This document shows positions 15,735-24,069 of a stretch of DNA of 64,000 nt, in pieces. The DNA comes from Candidatus Allochristensenella caecavium (GTDB lineage: Bacteria; Bacillota; Clostridia; Christensenellales; QAND01). Made by a program: the position numbers and the translations under genes. The notes beneath the pieces are model-generated. The model saw only the letters and a program-made list of their open reading frames with translations, was not told the origin of the DNA and did no database searches. Position 1 is the first letter of the stretch. Every line of letters begins with the position of its first letter. Location: assembly GCA_904397865.1 (NCBI GenBank), contig CAJFOS010000016.1:1-64000 (forward strand), in the 5' to 3' direction.

Positions 15735-17024
15735 TCACCGTTTTGCCGCCAGCGCGATGCCTAACACCAGAATACCGATATTATCGCGGTAAATGGTGGG
15801 AAATTGACGTAAGGGAAGGGGACTGACGCCATATCCTGCTTCGATTGTATATCCTGGACGGTTATAGGTCTGGATGAACCAATCCTTGTATCCGGCAAAA
15901 CCGGAGGCATAGGGCGTTTGCTCCGCTGCGTATCCGCTGACTGCAGCAAACTGCTGTGCAATTTCGTAGGAACCCACGGGATTGTAGTCCAGGAATTTCC
16001 AGTAAATCACTTCGCCCTGTGTGTGATAGGAAATCGTCAGCGCAAAGTCATGACGAAGGGTAAATGCGTTGAGGGCCCGCGTCTCCGGTTGCGAAAGCGG
16101 CGCAGCGCCCACATAATACATCGGCGCCGGCGTGGTATACCCCAGTGCGAATTTGATTTCACGCGCTTGTTCCCACTCCGCCGGATAGTTCAGATTCAGG
16201 TCTACACCGGCCAGATTCGCCTTCCAGCCGCGCGGGAATGGGATTTGCGGATAATGAGCGGCAATGGCTGCGGCACGGCGATAGGGCTTTTCATCCTCTC
16301 CCCACACGCCTGTTACCAAATCCACGCCGTCGGGATTGACCATGGGCACCACATACAGCGTTGTCGCGTGGAACAATTCCTCCGCTGCATATCCACGGAT
16401 GCGGCCCTTCTCCTGCACGGCTTGCGCATATTCCTCCAAAAACTGCATCAAAACAGGGGTGGTAATCCATTCGTTGGCGTGATGGGAGGCGTTGTAAAAC
16501 ACCTCTGTTTCCCCATCGCCGATGGAGATGGCGTAAATATCGGTTCCCAGCACACTTTGGCCGATAATTTCATCCTGTAAAAAAGGATATCGGACCAGCA
16601 GCCCGTCAATGACCATATCCAGCACGTCCGATGTAAAGGCGATATTGGTCGGCACGATGGGGAAATGAAGCGGCACGGCCAGCATCTCGCCAATCGTCAG
16701 GTTGTACACATCCAGCCCCGGATTGGCCTGCAGGATGGACTGCGCTATTGTATCGTACTCACCGGCAATGCGGGAAACGGTATCGCCGGGCCGGATGGTA
16801 TGCAGCTGATATCCACGTAGATAGGGCAGAATTGCGGCCCACGTCTGTTCCCCCACAACGCCGTCGGGCAACAGCCCGTGCATGCGTTGAAAATGGAAGA
16901 CGGCGTCGCGCGTACGCCACCCGAAAATACCGTCAATGTTTCCCTGATATGTATGCGTGCGGGACAGTGCCAACTGAAGCTGTTCGACACGAGGCCCCTG
17001 GCTGCCATAACGCAAAATGAACAT
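15735..17024 (-). CDS. cell-wall carboxypeptidase: PG-binding, LysM and M14 domains
   Basis: The 429-residue protein has three modules. Residues 1-65 are a peptidoglycan-binding PGBP1 repeat (GPRVEQLQLAL, GIFGWRTRDAVFHFQ). Residues 70-120 are a LysM domain (HTIRPGDTVSRIAGEY). From about 125 it is a zinc carboxypeptidase of family M14, with HHANEW carrying the HxxE zinc ligands, a later zinc His in ISYHTQG and the catalytic Glu in TIEAGYG. This resembles gamma-D-glutamyl-meso-diaminopimelate peptidase I, used in spore or cell-wall peptide cleavage. The start follows AAGGAGGCGACCGC. No signal peptide is visible, so export is unclear. Confidence 0.9.
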   Translation of the reverse strand: MFILRYGSQGPRVEQLQLALSRTHTYQGNIDGIFGWRTRDAVFHFQRMHGLLPDGVVGEQTWAAILPYLRGYQLHTIRPGDTVSRIAGEYDTIAQSILQANPGLDVYNLTIGEMLAVPLHFPIVPTNIAFTSDVLDMVIDGLLVRYPFLQDEIIGQSVLGTDIYAISIGDGETEVFYNASHHANEWITTPVLMQFLEEYAQAVQEKGRIRGYAAEELFHATTLYVVPMVNPDGVDLVTGVWGEDEKPYRRAAAIAAHYPQIPFPRGWKANLAGVDLNLNYPAEWEQAREIKFALGYTTPAPMYYVGAAPLSQPETRALNAFTLRHDFALTISYHTQGEVIYWKFLDYNPVGSYEIAQQFAAVSGYAAEQTPYASGFAGYKDWFIQTYNRPGYTIEAGYGVSPLPLRQFPTIYRDNIGILVLGIALAAKR

Positions 17025-17080
17025 GCGGTCGCCTCCTTTTTTTCTTTCCATTCTATGAAAAAACAAGGCGGGTTGTGCAT

Positions 17081-17106
17081 GAAAAAGGCCCTGCACACGC
17101 AGGGCC
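17081..17106 (-). terminator. terminator of the MATE transporter gene
   Basis: The minus-strand stem GGCCCTGC/GCAGGGCC is followed by TTTTTC, a few bases past the stop. Confidence 0.85.
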
Positions 17107-17111
17107 GCACG

Positions 17112-18503
17112 CTAGATGCGAATTTGCATCCACTGTCCGCGCCGAAATCGAATCCATGTCATGATAAACCGAATCACCTGGTCTGCCAGAAGACCAATCC
17201 AGGCGCCCAGAAGCCCCATGGCCAGCAGATAACAAAACAGCCAGCCGGAAAATGGACGGATGAATGCCACGCTAATCAGCGAAACAAACGCGATGTATTT
17301 GGTATCGCCGGCACCGCGCAGGCAGCCGGAATAAATCACCTGTGAAATCTGTAGGAAGACCACCAGCGCCATCACGCGCATAATCATGCCGCCATAATCC
17401 AAAATCAGCGCATCGCTGGAAAATAAAGAGAATAAGAAACGGCCGCCAAACAGAAAAACAGGAGCCAGACACAGCGCAAAGAAAAAGCCGAACCGCTGGC
17501 ATACACCGCCATAGATTTTGGCCATATCCGGCCGTTGTTCGCCCAGCGAGCGGCCGATGAGCGCAATCGCCGCCACGGAAAGTCCATCGCCAAAAGAGAA
17601 GGAGATGGTTAGAATGTTCATGCCTATCTGATGGGCGGCAAATGCATCCGTCCCCAACTTGGCCACGATGATGGCATAAATGAGAAAGCCGATGCGCAGG
17701 AAAATCTGCTCAGCTAATGTGCTGGACCCGATGTTGAAAATGGATTTGAGCGTAACGCTCTCAAAATGGCGCATGGGTATATGGTGGATGGAAAGAAATC
17801 GGTCTTTCTTGCACAGCGAGGCGATGCTCATACCCAATGCAAACACCGTCCCCAATACCGTGGCAATGGCCGCGCCGGCTACGCCCAGCCGCGGGAAGCC
17901 AAAGTTTCCGCCGATTAAAAGGTAATTAAATACAATGTTTACCAGGTTGGATACAATGTTGGTGCGCATGGCGATTTTTGTGTTTCCCGCACCTCGTTGC
18001 GCTGCATTGATGACCATGGATAAAACATTGAACATCATTCCACCCATGATGATGCGAAAATACGAGACGGCGTCCGCATGTGTCTCCGGTGCGGAACCGG
18101 CAAACCGCATAATCGGGTCGGCAAAGCATACGCACAATATGCTCACCACAATCGCCAACAGGAACGTCAGCAGGAGGGACTGTCCCAATACGCGGTTGGC
18201 GCCCTCCTTATCCTTTTCGCCAAAACGGCGTGCCACCAGTGCGGAAACCGCAACATTGAGCGAAAGAAACAGCGCCAACCCGATGAACTTGGGTTGTGTA
18301 GTCAACCCCACGGCAGCAATCGCTTCTTTGCCCAACGTGCTGACCATAATCGTGTCGATAAGCGAAACCAGGCTGATTAGGAATGATTCCAGCGTCGAAG
18401 GCCAGGCAATGCGAAAAGCATTGCGCAGGCATTCTTTTTCCGTGGGCAGAGGCCCTTGCGGTTCCATTTTTCCCAACATACGGGTTGCGTTGAAAAAGCG
18501 CAT
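17112..18503 (-). CDS. MATE family multidrug/cation efflux transporter
   Basis: The 463-residue membrane protein has about twelve hydrophobic segments in two similar halves, as in MatE (PF01554). Conserved stretches are the first-helix region WPSTLESFLISLVSLIDTIMV, the RGAGNTKIAM loop near residue 190 in the first half, and its counterpart RGAGDTKYIAF near 405. Such proteins export drugs or metabolites using Na+ or H+. The start ATG follows GAAAGGATGG; a longer upstream frame lacks a ribosome-binding site. Confidence 0.92.
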   Translation of the reverse strand: MRFFNATRMLGKMEPQGPLPTEKECLRNAFRIAWPSTLESFLISLVSLIDTIMVSTLGKEAIAAVGLTTQPKFIGLALFLSLNVAVSALVARRFGEKDKEGANRVLGQSLLLTFLLAIVVSILCVCFADPIMRFAGSAPETHADAVSYFRIIMGGMMFNVLSMVINAAQRGAGNTKIAMRTNIVSNLVNIVFNYLLIGGNFGFPRLGVAGAAIATVLGTVFALGMSIASLCKKDRFLSIHHIPMRHFESVTLKSIFNIGSSTLAEQIFLRIGFLIYAIIVAKLGTDAFAAHQIGMNILTISFSFGDGLSVAAIALIGRSLGEQRPDMAKIYGGVCQRFGFFFALCLAPVFLFGGRFLFSLFSSDALILDYGGMIMRVMALVVFLQISQVIYSGCLRGAGDTKYIAFVSLISVAFIRPFSGWLFCYLLAMGLLGAWIGLLADQVIRFIMTWIRFRRGQWMQIRI

Positions 18504-18609
18504 CGCAGTCCATCCTTTCTGCATGGCAATCAACAAAAAAATCCATAAAAAAAGCCGACACGGCATTGGTACACAGATACGGTGAGACAGGTGTCATGAA
18601 ACAGTCCTT

Positions 18610-18638
18610 ATTATACGCTTATGTTCATTGTACAGCAA
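18610..18638 (-). promoter_or_regulatory. sigma-A promoter of the MATE gene
   Basis: Minus strand: TTGCTG, 17 bases, TATAAT. The leader before the start codon is about 100 bases. Confidence 0.75.
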
Positions 18639-18651
18639 GAGTAAACAAAAG

Positions 18652-18679
18652 AAAAACGAGCGCATTTGCGCTCGTTTTT
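18652..18679. terminator. terminator after the 47-residue small protein
   Basis: The stem AAACGAGCGCA/TGCGCTCGTTT has T runs on both strands. On the minus strand it starts at the stop codon of the small gene. Confidence 0.85.
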
Positions 18680-18821
18680 ATAAATCGTCTGCATCCTGTA
18701 CCGGGATTTCGTGTGGGTTTTCACATTTGCCCGTATAACTTCCGTTGGGGTCGGTAGCAAAATGCGCATTGCATTGTTGCATCTCCTCCACAATCCGGCT
18801 CTGTTTTTTCCGTTTGCTCAT
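18678..18821 (-). CDS. conserved-looking small hypothetical protein, 47 residues
   Basis: The minus-strand frame encodes MSKRKKQSRIVEEMQQ, then a short middle part containing TDPNGSYTG, and the acidic end PVQDADDL. It has a strong AAAGGAG seven bases before the ATG and a terminator overlapping its stop, so it is a self-contained gene. The TDPNGSYTG...PVQDADDL pattern is one I associate with small uncharacterised Firmicutes proteins, but I cannot assign a function. It is basic at the N-terminus, acidic at the C-terminus and has two Cys residues (17 and 33). Confidence 0.8.
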   Translation of the reverse strand: MSKRKKQSRIVEEMQQCNAHFATDPNGSYTGKCENPHEIPVQDADDL

Positions 18822-18975
18822 GTAAGGACTCCTTTCTATTTGAAGATATATCTAGATTGCCCCACAATGCGTCCGCTTATCAGGCAATCACGAAAAGGAA
18901 GTGCGAAGGAAGGGAGGAGGAACCGAGGCCGCCCATTTGGCAGCTTGCGGATAAAAGACAACGGCCGCTATAGAT

Positions 18976-19010
18976 AAAAAATGCCCCCGCTGGACAGCGG
19001 AGGCATTTTT
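18976..19010 (-). terminator. terminator of the iron alcohol dehydrogenase gene
   Basis: The minus-strand stem AAAATGCCTCCGCTG / CAGCGGGGGCATTTT is followed by T residues, 10 bases after the stop. Confidence 0.85.
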
Positions 19011-19019
19011 GGCATTTGC

Positions 19020-20207
19020 TTATTTTGCAATTTCGTAGATTTTTTTGACATCGTTGATATCGAGTTTGTACGGGCCTTCGCCGCCAACAGTGGTGGTGCC
19101 GTTGTTGGTGACAACGTTGGCCAAAAAGTCGATGTCGCTGTTTTCCACGCCGATTTCACTCATATGCGTGGGCAGGCCCAAACGGTCTTTGATGAACTGT
19201 TCAAAGCGAACGATGCCTTCCAGCGCCGTGCCTTCCATATCAAACGGGTCAACCGGCACGCCCATCAGGCGGTTGGCAAACTGTACAAAGCGCGGCAAGT
19301 CGCGTTTGTATACATAACGCATCCAGGCCGGGCAGATGATAGCCAGCGTTGTACCGTGGGCCAGATGATGCATCGTGGTCAACGGGTTTTCAATCGCATG
19401 GTCTGCGCCGCAGCTGTTGCGTTCGAAGCCGCACATGAATACAACCGCCAGCGATGCGGCCATCGCAATCTGCGAACGGGCTTCATAGTCGGTGGGGTTT
19501 TCCAATACCACCGGCGCATATTTGATGACCGACTCAATCAGCCCTTCCATCATGCGGTCGGTGATGTACACATCCTGCGAGTCTGTAAACCAGGTTGTCA
19601 ACGTATGGGAGATGATATCCATGCAGCCGCTGGCCACCTGTTTTTTCGGCAACGAAGCCTGTAAGGAGGGGTTAATCAATGCCACTTTCGGCACGATTGC
19701 CATGGTGATGATGCCGCGTTTGTCCTCCGGTTCCACTTCGTCATTGCAGACCATCGCGCAGCAAGATACTTCGCTGCCGGTGCCGCTCATCGTCGGGATG
19801 GTGATGACCGGGAGCGTATCCTTCACCTGTGCTTTCCAAAGCGCAAAATCCCATACGTCGCCGTCGTATACAGCGCCCATTGCAATGGTCTTTGCGCTGT
19901 CCATAACGCTGCCGCCGCCGATAGCAATAACCGCTTCAATGCCTTCTTTACGGCACAATTCGATGCCTTCGCGCATCAGGGAAAGGCGCGGATTCGGACG
20001 CACGCCGCCCAATTCAATGTACGAAACGCCCGCTTCATCCAGCGATTTGCGCACCCGGGGCAACAGGCCGGAATCCTCCAGATAAGCGCCGCTGTCGTGG
20101 TGAATCAACACTTTTTTCCCAAACGCGAGGGCTTCCTGGCCAACCTGGTTTTCTGCTTCCGGATTGAAAACGACTTTCACCGGATACTGGAACGTAAATG
20201 GATTCAT
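19020..20207 (-). CDS. iron-containing alcohol dehydrogenase (butanol dehydrogenase/YqhD-like)
   Basis: The 395-residue protein is a group III metal-dependent alcohol dehydrogenase that interconverts aldehydes and alcohols with NAD(P)H. It has the dinucleotide loop AIGGGSVMDSAK near residue 95, the strand TMSGTGSEVS near 140, and metal ligands in CMDIISHTL near 195 and in DHAIENPL...MHHLAHG near 270-285. The start ATG has GGAGGAAAG just upstream; a frame beginning six residues earlier lacks spacing for a ribosome-binding site. It is monocistronic with its own promoter and terminator. A role in disposing of fermentation aldehydes is inferred. Confidence 0.92.
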   Translation of the reverse strand: MNPFTFQYPVKVVFNPEAENQVGQEALAFGKKVLIHHDSGAYLEDSGLLPRVRKSLDEAGVSYIELGGVRPNPRLSLMREGIELCRKEGIEAVIAIGGGSVMDSAKTIAMGAVYDGDVWDFALWKAQVKDTLPVITIPTMSGTGSEVSCCAMVCNDEVEPEDKRGIITMAIVPKVALINPSLQASLPKKQVASGCMDIISHTLTTWFTDSQDVYITDRMMEGLIESVIKYAPVVLENPTDYEARSQIAMAASLAVVFMCGFERNSCGADHAIENPLTTMHHLAHGTTLAIICPAWMRYVYKRDLPRFVQFANRLMGVPVDPFDMEGTALEGIVRFEQFIKDRLGLPTHMSEIGVENSDIDFLANVVTNNGTTTVGGEGPYKLDINDVKKIYEIAK

Positions 20208-20249
20208 ACTACTTTCCTCCTTCATTGAGAGTCCCTATATTCAATTTCT

Positions 20250-20278
20250 ATTATAAAGTCAAATACAAAAGAGTGCAA
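20250..20278 (-). promoter_or_regulatory. sigma-A promoter of the alcohol dehydrogenase gene
   Basis: Minus strand: TTGCAC, 17 bases, TATAAT, about 43 bases before the start codon. Confidence 0.75.
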
Positions 20279-20467
20279 ACAAAATCCATTCTGCGAATCG
20301 ATGAAAAATTGAAAAATAACAGATATTGTGTTTGTATTCGCTCAACGAGGGTATGGGGAAGGCGGAACGGGGCATGGTAAAAAGCGCATGTATTCGAGCG
20401 ACCATCACCTTTCTGGCCTTGTTTGCTGACAGAGAGACAAAAAAAGGAAAAATTGTACAGGTTCGAG

Positions 20468-20496
20468 TTGCCAAAAAACGAGAACCAACGTACAAT
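20468..20496 (+). promoter_or_regulatory. promoter of pgsA
   Basis: TTGCCA, 17 bases, TACAAT. Transcription would start near 20503, which argues against pgsA starts upstream of that point. The remaining bases between the divergent alcohol dehydrogenase and pgsA promoters show nothing else. Confidence 0.65.
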
Positions 20497-20553
20497 AAGA
20501 TGCACGAATATGAGCAAAAGACGAATGCAAAGAGAGAAGGGCCCCCCAAACGC

Positions 20554-21144
20554 ATGAAAGAAAAGTATATGAAGCCAGTTCCCAATATTTTGACTGTGAT
20601 TCGCATGTTGCTTATCCCGGTCTTTGTATACGCATATTATCATCCGGGGCTCTGGCTGCCGGGGCGCATGCTGGCAATGACCATTTTTATCGCAGCCAGC
20701 CTGACGGACTTGCTCGATGGTTATATCGCACGCAAATACAATGCGATTAGCAATTTTGGCCGCTTATTCGACCCCGTGGCGGACAAACTGATGACCATCA
20801 GCGCCTTGGTCTGTTTTGTGGAAAGCGGAATCGTCCCGTGGACGTTTGCGGCCCTGGTCATTGGCAAGGAACTGCTGATGGTCTTGGGCGGGTATGTGAT
20901 GCTTAAATTCCACGTGGTCGTCTATTCTAAATTGTGCGGAAAATTGGCGACATTTGTCATTTGCGTGGCAATTGTGCTTACCTTCTTTGAAGACGTATAT
21001 CCATGGAATATGTATTTGCTGTATGCGGGCCTGGTGCTCACTTTTTATGCGCTGTTCAGCTATGCCCGCATGGCTATCAAGCAGATTCGGGAAATCAAAG
21101 AACACCCCGACCATCCGCGTGATATCTATTCGGAGGGGCATTGA
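20554..21144 (+). CDS. pgsA: CDP-diacylglycerol-glycerol-3-phosphate 3-phosphatidyltransferase
   Basis: PgsA makes phosphatidylglycerophosphate, the precursor of phosphatidylglycerol and cardiolipin, in the membrane. The protein (about 196 residues) has the CDP-alcohol phosphotransferase signature: DLLDGYIARKYN then FGRLFDPVADK. It starts with the typical PNILTVIRMLLIPVFVYAYY first membrane segment and has several further segments. The frame is open far upstream, but the promoter at 20468-20496 places the start at ATG 20554 (or 20569). The ribosome-binding site is weak, so the start is uncertain. Confidence 0.9.
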   Translation: MKEKYMKPVPNILTVIRMLLIPVFVYAYYHPGLWLPGRMLAMTIFIAASLTDLLDGYIARKYNAISNFGRLFDPVADKLMTISALVCFVESGIVPWTFAALVIGKELLMVLGGYVMLKFHVVVYSKLCGKLATFVICVAIVLTFFEDVYPWNMYLLYAGLVLTFYALFSYARMAIKQIREIKEHPDHPRDIYSEGH

Positions 21145-21168
21145 CTTTTTTATGAAAATCCGTACAAT
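21141..21168 (+). promoter_or_regulatory. promoter of the valS T-box leader, overlapping the pgsA stop
   Basis: TTGACT (overlapping the pgsA TGA), 16 bases, TACAAT. It starts the T-box RNA. Confidence 0.75.
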
Positions 21169-21174
21169 AACTAC

Positions 21175-21410
21175 CGAAAGATGTAGAACGGGAGCAGTAC
21201 GCAGCACACCGCCTCAAGAGAGCGGACCCCCAGGCTGGAAGGGTCGGCGGCAAGGCGCGGCGGAAGTCGCCCGGGAGTCGGCATGGTGAAATGCAACAAT
21301 AGCTGTGCCCGCAGGCGTGCGTTATGCGCAAACGAGGGGCGCTTTGCGCCTGAATTAAGGTGGTACCACGAAGCCGGCTTCGTCCTTAAAATGGACAAGC
21401 CGGCCTTTTC
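21175..21410 (+). promoter_or_regulatory. T-box riboswitch, valine specific
   Basis: The leader contains an AGTA and AGAGAG-type stem I (near 21193 and 21217). A candidate specifier codon GTC (Val) lies after GAA at 21266-21268. The T-box sequence TTAAGGTGGTACCACG lies near 21355-21370. A terminator follows (GCCGGCTT and GTCC pairing with GGAC and AAGCCGGC, then TTTT, about 21371-21410). Uncharged tRNA-Val should pair with the specifier and T box and open the terminator, raising valS expression when valine is short. The specifier assignment rests on position and the downstream gene. Confidence 0.92.
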
Positions 21411-21432
21411 TATTTTGACAGGAGGAACAAAA

Positions 21433-24069
21433 ATGAAGCAGTTGCCGGAAAAGACGTATGACTTCAAGGCTGCGGAAGACCGCTTGTACGCTTCCTGGGT
21501 GGAACATGGCTACTTTCAGCCCAAAAAAGACCCCAACCAAAAGCCGTTTACCATCGTCATCCCCCCGCCAAACATTACGGGACAGTTGCATATGGGTCAT
21601 GCGCTGGACGAGGTCATTCAGGATATTTTAATCCGTACCAAACGGATGCGGGGCGTGCCCACGCTCTGGATTCCGGGTACGGACCATGCCTCCATTGCCA
21701 CGGAAGTAAAAATTGTCGAAGCCATGGCGGAAGAGGGCCTGACCAAGGAAGATGTCGGCCGTGATGGGTTTATGGAACGGGCTTGGGCCTGGAAGGAAAA
21801 ATTCGGTGGCCGCATTGTCGAACAGCTTAAGAAACTGGGTTGTTCATGCGACTGGTCGCGCGAGCGGTTTACCATGGATGAAGGCTGCAGCCGCGCGGTC
21901 AATGAGGTATTTGTCCGCCTGTACGAAAAAGGGCTGATTTACCGTGGCAACCGCATCATCAACTGGTGTCCGGATTGTCAGACGGCCCTGTCCGATGCGG
22001 AAGTGGAATATGAGGACCAGGCCGGCCATCTGTGGCACATCCGCTATACCACGCCCGATGGCAAGGACAGCATCATCGTCGCCACCACGCGGCCGGAAAC
22101 CATGCTGGGCGACACGGCCATCGCCGTGCATCCGGAAGACGAACGCTATGCGCACCTGGTTGGGAAAACCGTCATCCTGCCGCTGGTCAATCGTGAAATT
22201 CCCATTGTGGCGGATGATTATGTAGACCGTACGTTCGGCACAGGCGCGGTCAAGATTACGCCTGCGCATGACCCCAACGACTTTGAGGTCGGCCAGCGGC
22301 ACGACTTGCCCATCATCCGTGTATTGGATGACAGCGGTGTTGTCAACGCAAACGGCGGCAAATATGAGGGCATGGGCCGTTATGAAGCCCGCAAGCAAAT
22401 TGTCCAAGATTTGGAGGAGCTGGGCGCACTGGTCAAGGTGGAAGACCATGCGCACAACGTCGGTACGTGCTATCGCTGCGGGACGACGGTGGAACCCATC
22501 GTGTCCGAACAATGGTTCGTTTCCATGAAGGAACTGGCCGAACCTGCGATAAAAGCCGTGCGGGAAGGCAAGACGCGTTTTGTTCCCGAACGCTTTTCCA
22601 AAATCTATTTTAACTGGATGGAAAACGTGCGCGACTGGTGCATTTCCCGCCAGCTTTGGTGGGGTCACCGGATTCCGGCTTGGTATTGCGATGACTGTGG
22701 CAAAATTACCGTCGCCCGCACCGCGCCGGACAAATGCCAACATTGCGGCAGCCCGCATATCCATCAGGAAGAGGATGTGCTGGACACCTGGTTCAGTTCC
22801 GGCCTGTGGCCGTTCAGTACGCTGGGCTGGCCGGATAACACGGAGGATTTGCAGTATTTCTATCCGACCAGCACGCTGGTATCGGGCGCAGACATCATCT
22901 TTTTCTGGATTGCGCGCATGATTACCTTCGGCCTGGAAGTGATGGGCGAAGTGCCGTTTGACACCGTGATGATTCACGGTATCGTCCGCGACGCGCAGGG
23001 ACGCAAGATGAGTAAATCTTTGGGCAACGGCATTGACCCGCTGGAAATCATTGACCAATACGGCACGGATGCGCTGCGCCTGTCGTTGATTCAGAATAAC
23101 AGCATCGAAAACGATATGCGTTTTTATATTGAACGCGTAGAAAATGCCCGCAATTTTGCCAACAAGATTTGGAACGCAGCGCGCTTTGTGCTGATGAACG
23201 TGGGTGAATATGAACCCAAAGGTTTGCAGGGCTGCCAATTGCATAGTGAGGACCAGTGGATTTTGACGCGACTGCAGGAAACCATCGCCTCCGTCACCAA
23301 CAATATCGACCAGATGAACCTGGGCTTGGCGGCGCAAAAGGTGTATGATTTCCTCTGGTCGGATTATTGCGATTGGTATATCGAAATGCTCAAGCCCCGT
23401 CTCAACGGCGGGGAGGACCGCGAAACTGCGCTGGAGGTGCTGCTCTATACGCTGCAGGCCACGCTGAAACTGCTGCATCCGTTCATGCCGTTTGTCACGG
23501 ATGCGATTTATGAATCCCTGCCGGGCACGCAGGGGTCGATTATGGTGTCGGATTGGCCGGTGCAGGAACCGTCGCTGGTATTTGCGGATGTGGATAAGAA
23601 TGTTGAAGGAATGAAGGAACTCATTCGCGCCGTGCGCAACATCCGCCGGGAACGCAATGTGCCGCCCAGCCGCAAAGCTGCGCTTTGGATTTTGCCGGAA
23701 ACGGGTTACGCCGAAGGCATCCAGAAAGCGGAAAGCTGGTTTGAACGGCTCAGTTATGCCAGCGAAATTCACCTTATTGCTGCGGAAGAACAAGCGCCCA
23801 AGGGAAGCGCCAGCGCGGTGTGTGCTGCGGGCACGGTCTACGTACCGTTGGGCGATTTGGTGGATTTGGACAAGGAAAAGGCGCGCCTGCAAAAGGAATT
23901 GGAACGGCTGAAGAAGGAAATCGCCCGCGGAGAAGGAAAGCTCAACAACCCGGGCTTTGTGCAAAAAGCGCCAGAAAAAGTAGTCGAACAGGAACGGGCG
24001 AATTTAGCCGAATATAAGGCGATGCACGAACGCGTACAGGCTCAGCTTGCGCAACTGGAGGAACAATGA
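21433..24069 (+). CDS. valS: valyl-tRNA synthetase
   Basis: The 878-residue class I synthetase charges tRNA-Val. It shows the HIGH-type motif PPPNITGQLHMGHAL near residue 42, an editing (CP1) domain in the first half (TTRPETMLGD near 218), the KMSKS motif GRKMSKSLGN near 525, the anticodon-binding domain, and a C-terminal coiled coil (DLDKEKARLQKELERLKKEI) that contacts tRNA. The start follows CAGGAGGAACAAAA. It is controlled by the T-box leader and overlaps folC (ATGA). Confidence 0.98.
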   Translation: MKQLPEKTYDFKAAEDRLYASWVEHGYFQPKKDPNQKPFTIVIPPPNITGQLHMGHALDEVIQDILIRTKRMRGVPTLWIPGTDHASIATEVKIVEAMAEEGLTKEDVGRDGFMERAWAWKEKFGGRIVEQLKKLGCSCDWSRERFTMDEGCSRAVNEVFVRLYEKGLIYRGNRIINWCPDCQTALSDAEVEYEDQAGHLWHIRYTTPDGKDSIIVATTRPETMLGDTAIAVHPEDERYAHLVGKTVILPLVNREIPIVADDYVDRTFGTGAVKITPAHDPNDFEVGQRHDLPIIRVLDDSGVVNANGGKYEGMGRYEARKQIVQDLEELGALVKVEDHAHNVGTCYRCGTTVEPIVSEQWFVSMKELAEPAIKAVREGKTRFVPERFSKIYFNWMENVRDWCISRQLWWGHRIPAWYCDDCGKITVARTAPDKCQHCGSPHIHQEEDVLDTWFSSGLWPFSTLGWPDNTEDLQYFYPTSTLVSGADIIFFWIARMITFGLEVMGEVPFDTVMIHGIVRDAQGRKMSKSLGNGIDPLEIIDQYGTDALRLSLIQNNSIENDMRFYIERVENARNFANKIWNAARFVLMNVGEYEPKGLQGCQLHSEDQWILTRLQETIASVTNNIDQMNLGLAAQKVYDFLWSDYCDWYIEMLKPRLNGGEDRETALEVLLYTLQATLKLLHPFMPFVTDAIYESLPGTQGSIMVSDWPVQEPSLVFADVDKNVEGMKELIRAVRNIRRERNVPPSRKAALWILPETGYAEGIQKAESWFERLSYASEIHLIAAEEQAPKGSASAVCAAGTVYVPLGDLVDLDKEKARLQKELERLKKEIARGEGKLNNPGFVQKAPEKVVEQERANLAEYKAMHERVQAQLAQLEEQ

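Noticed and set aside
21844-23964. Very long minus-strand frame (706 codons) opposite valS
   Set aside because: It is antisense to the clear valS coding sequence; GC-rich codon use leaves long open antisense frames. The same applies opposite dnaK and ppdK.
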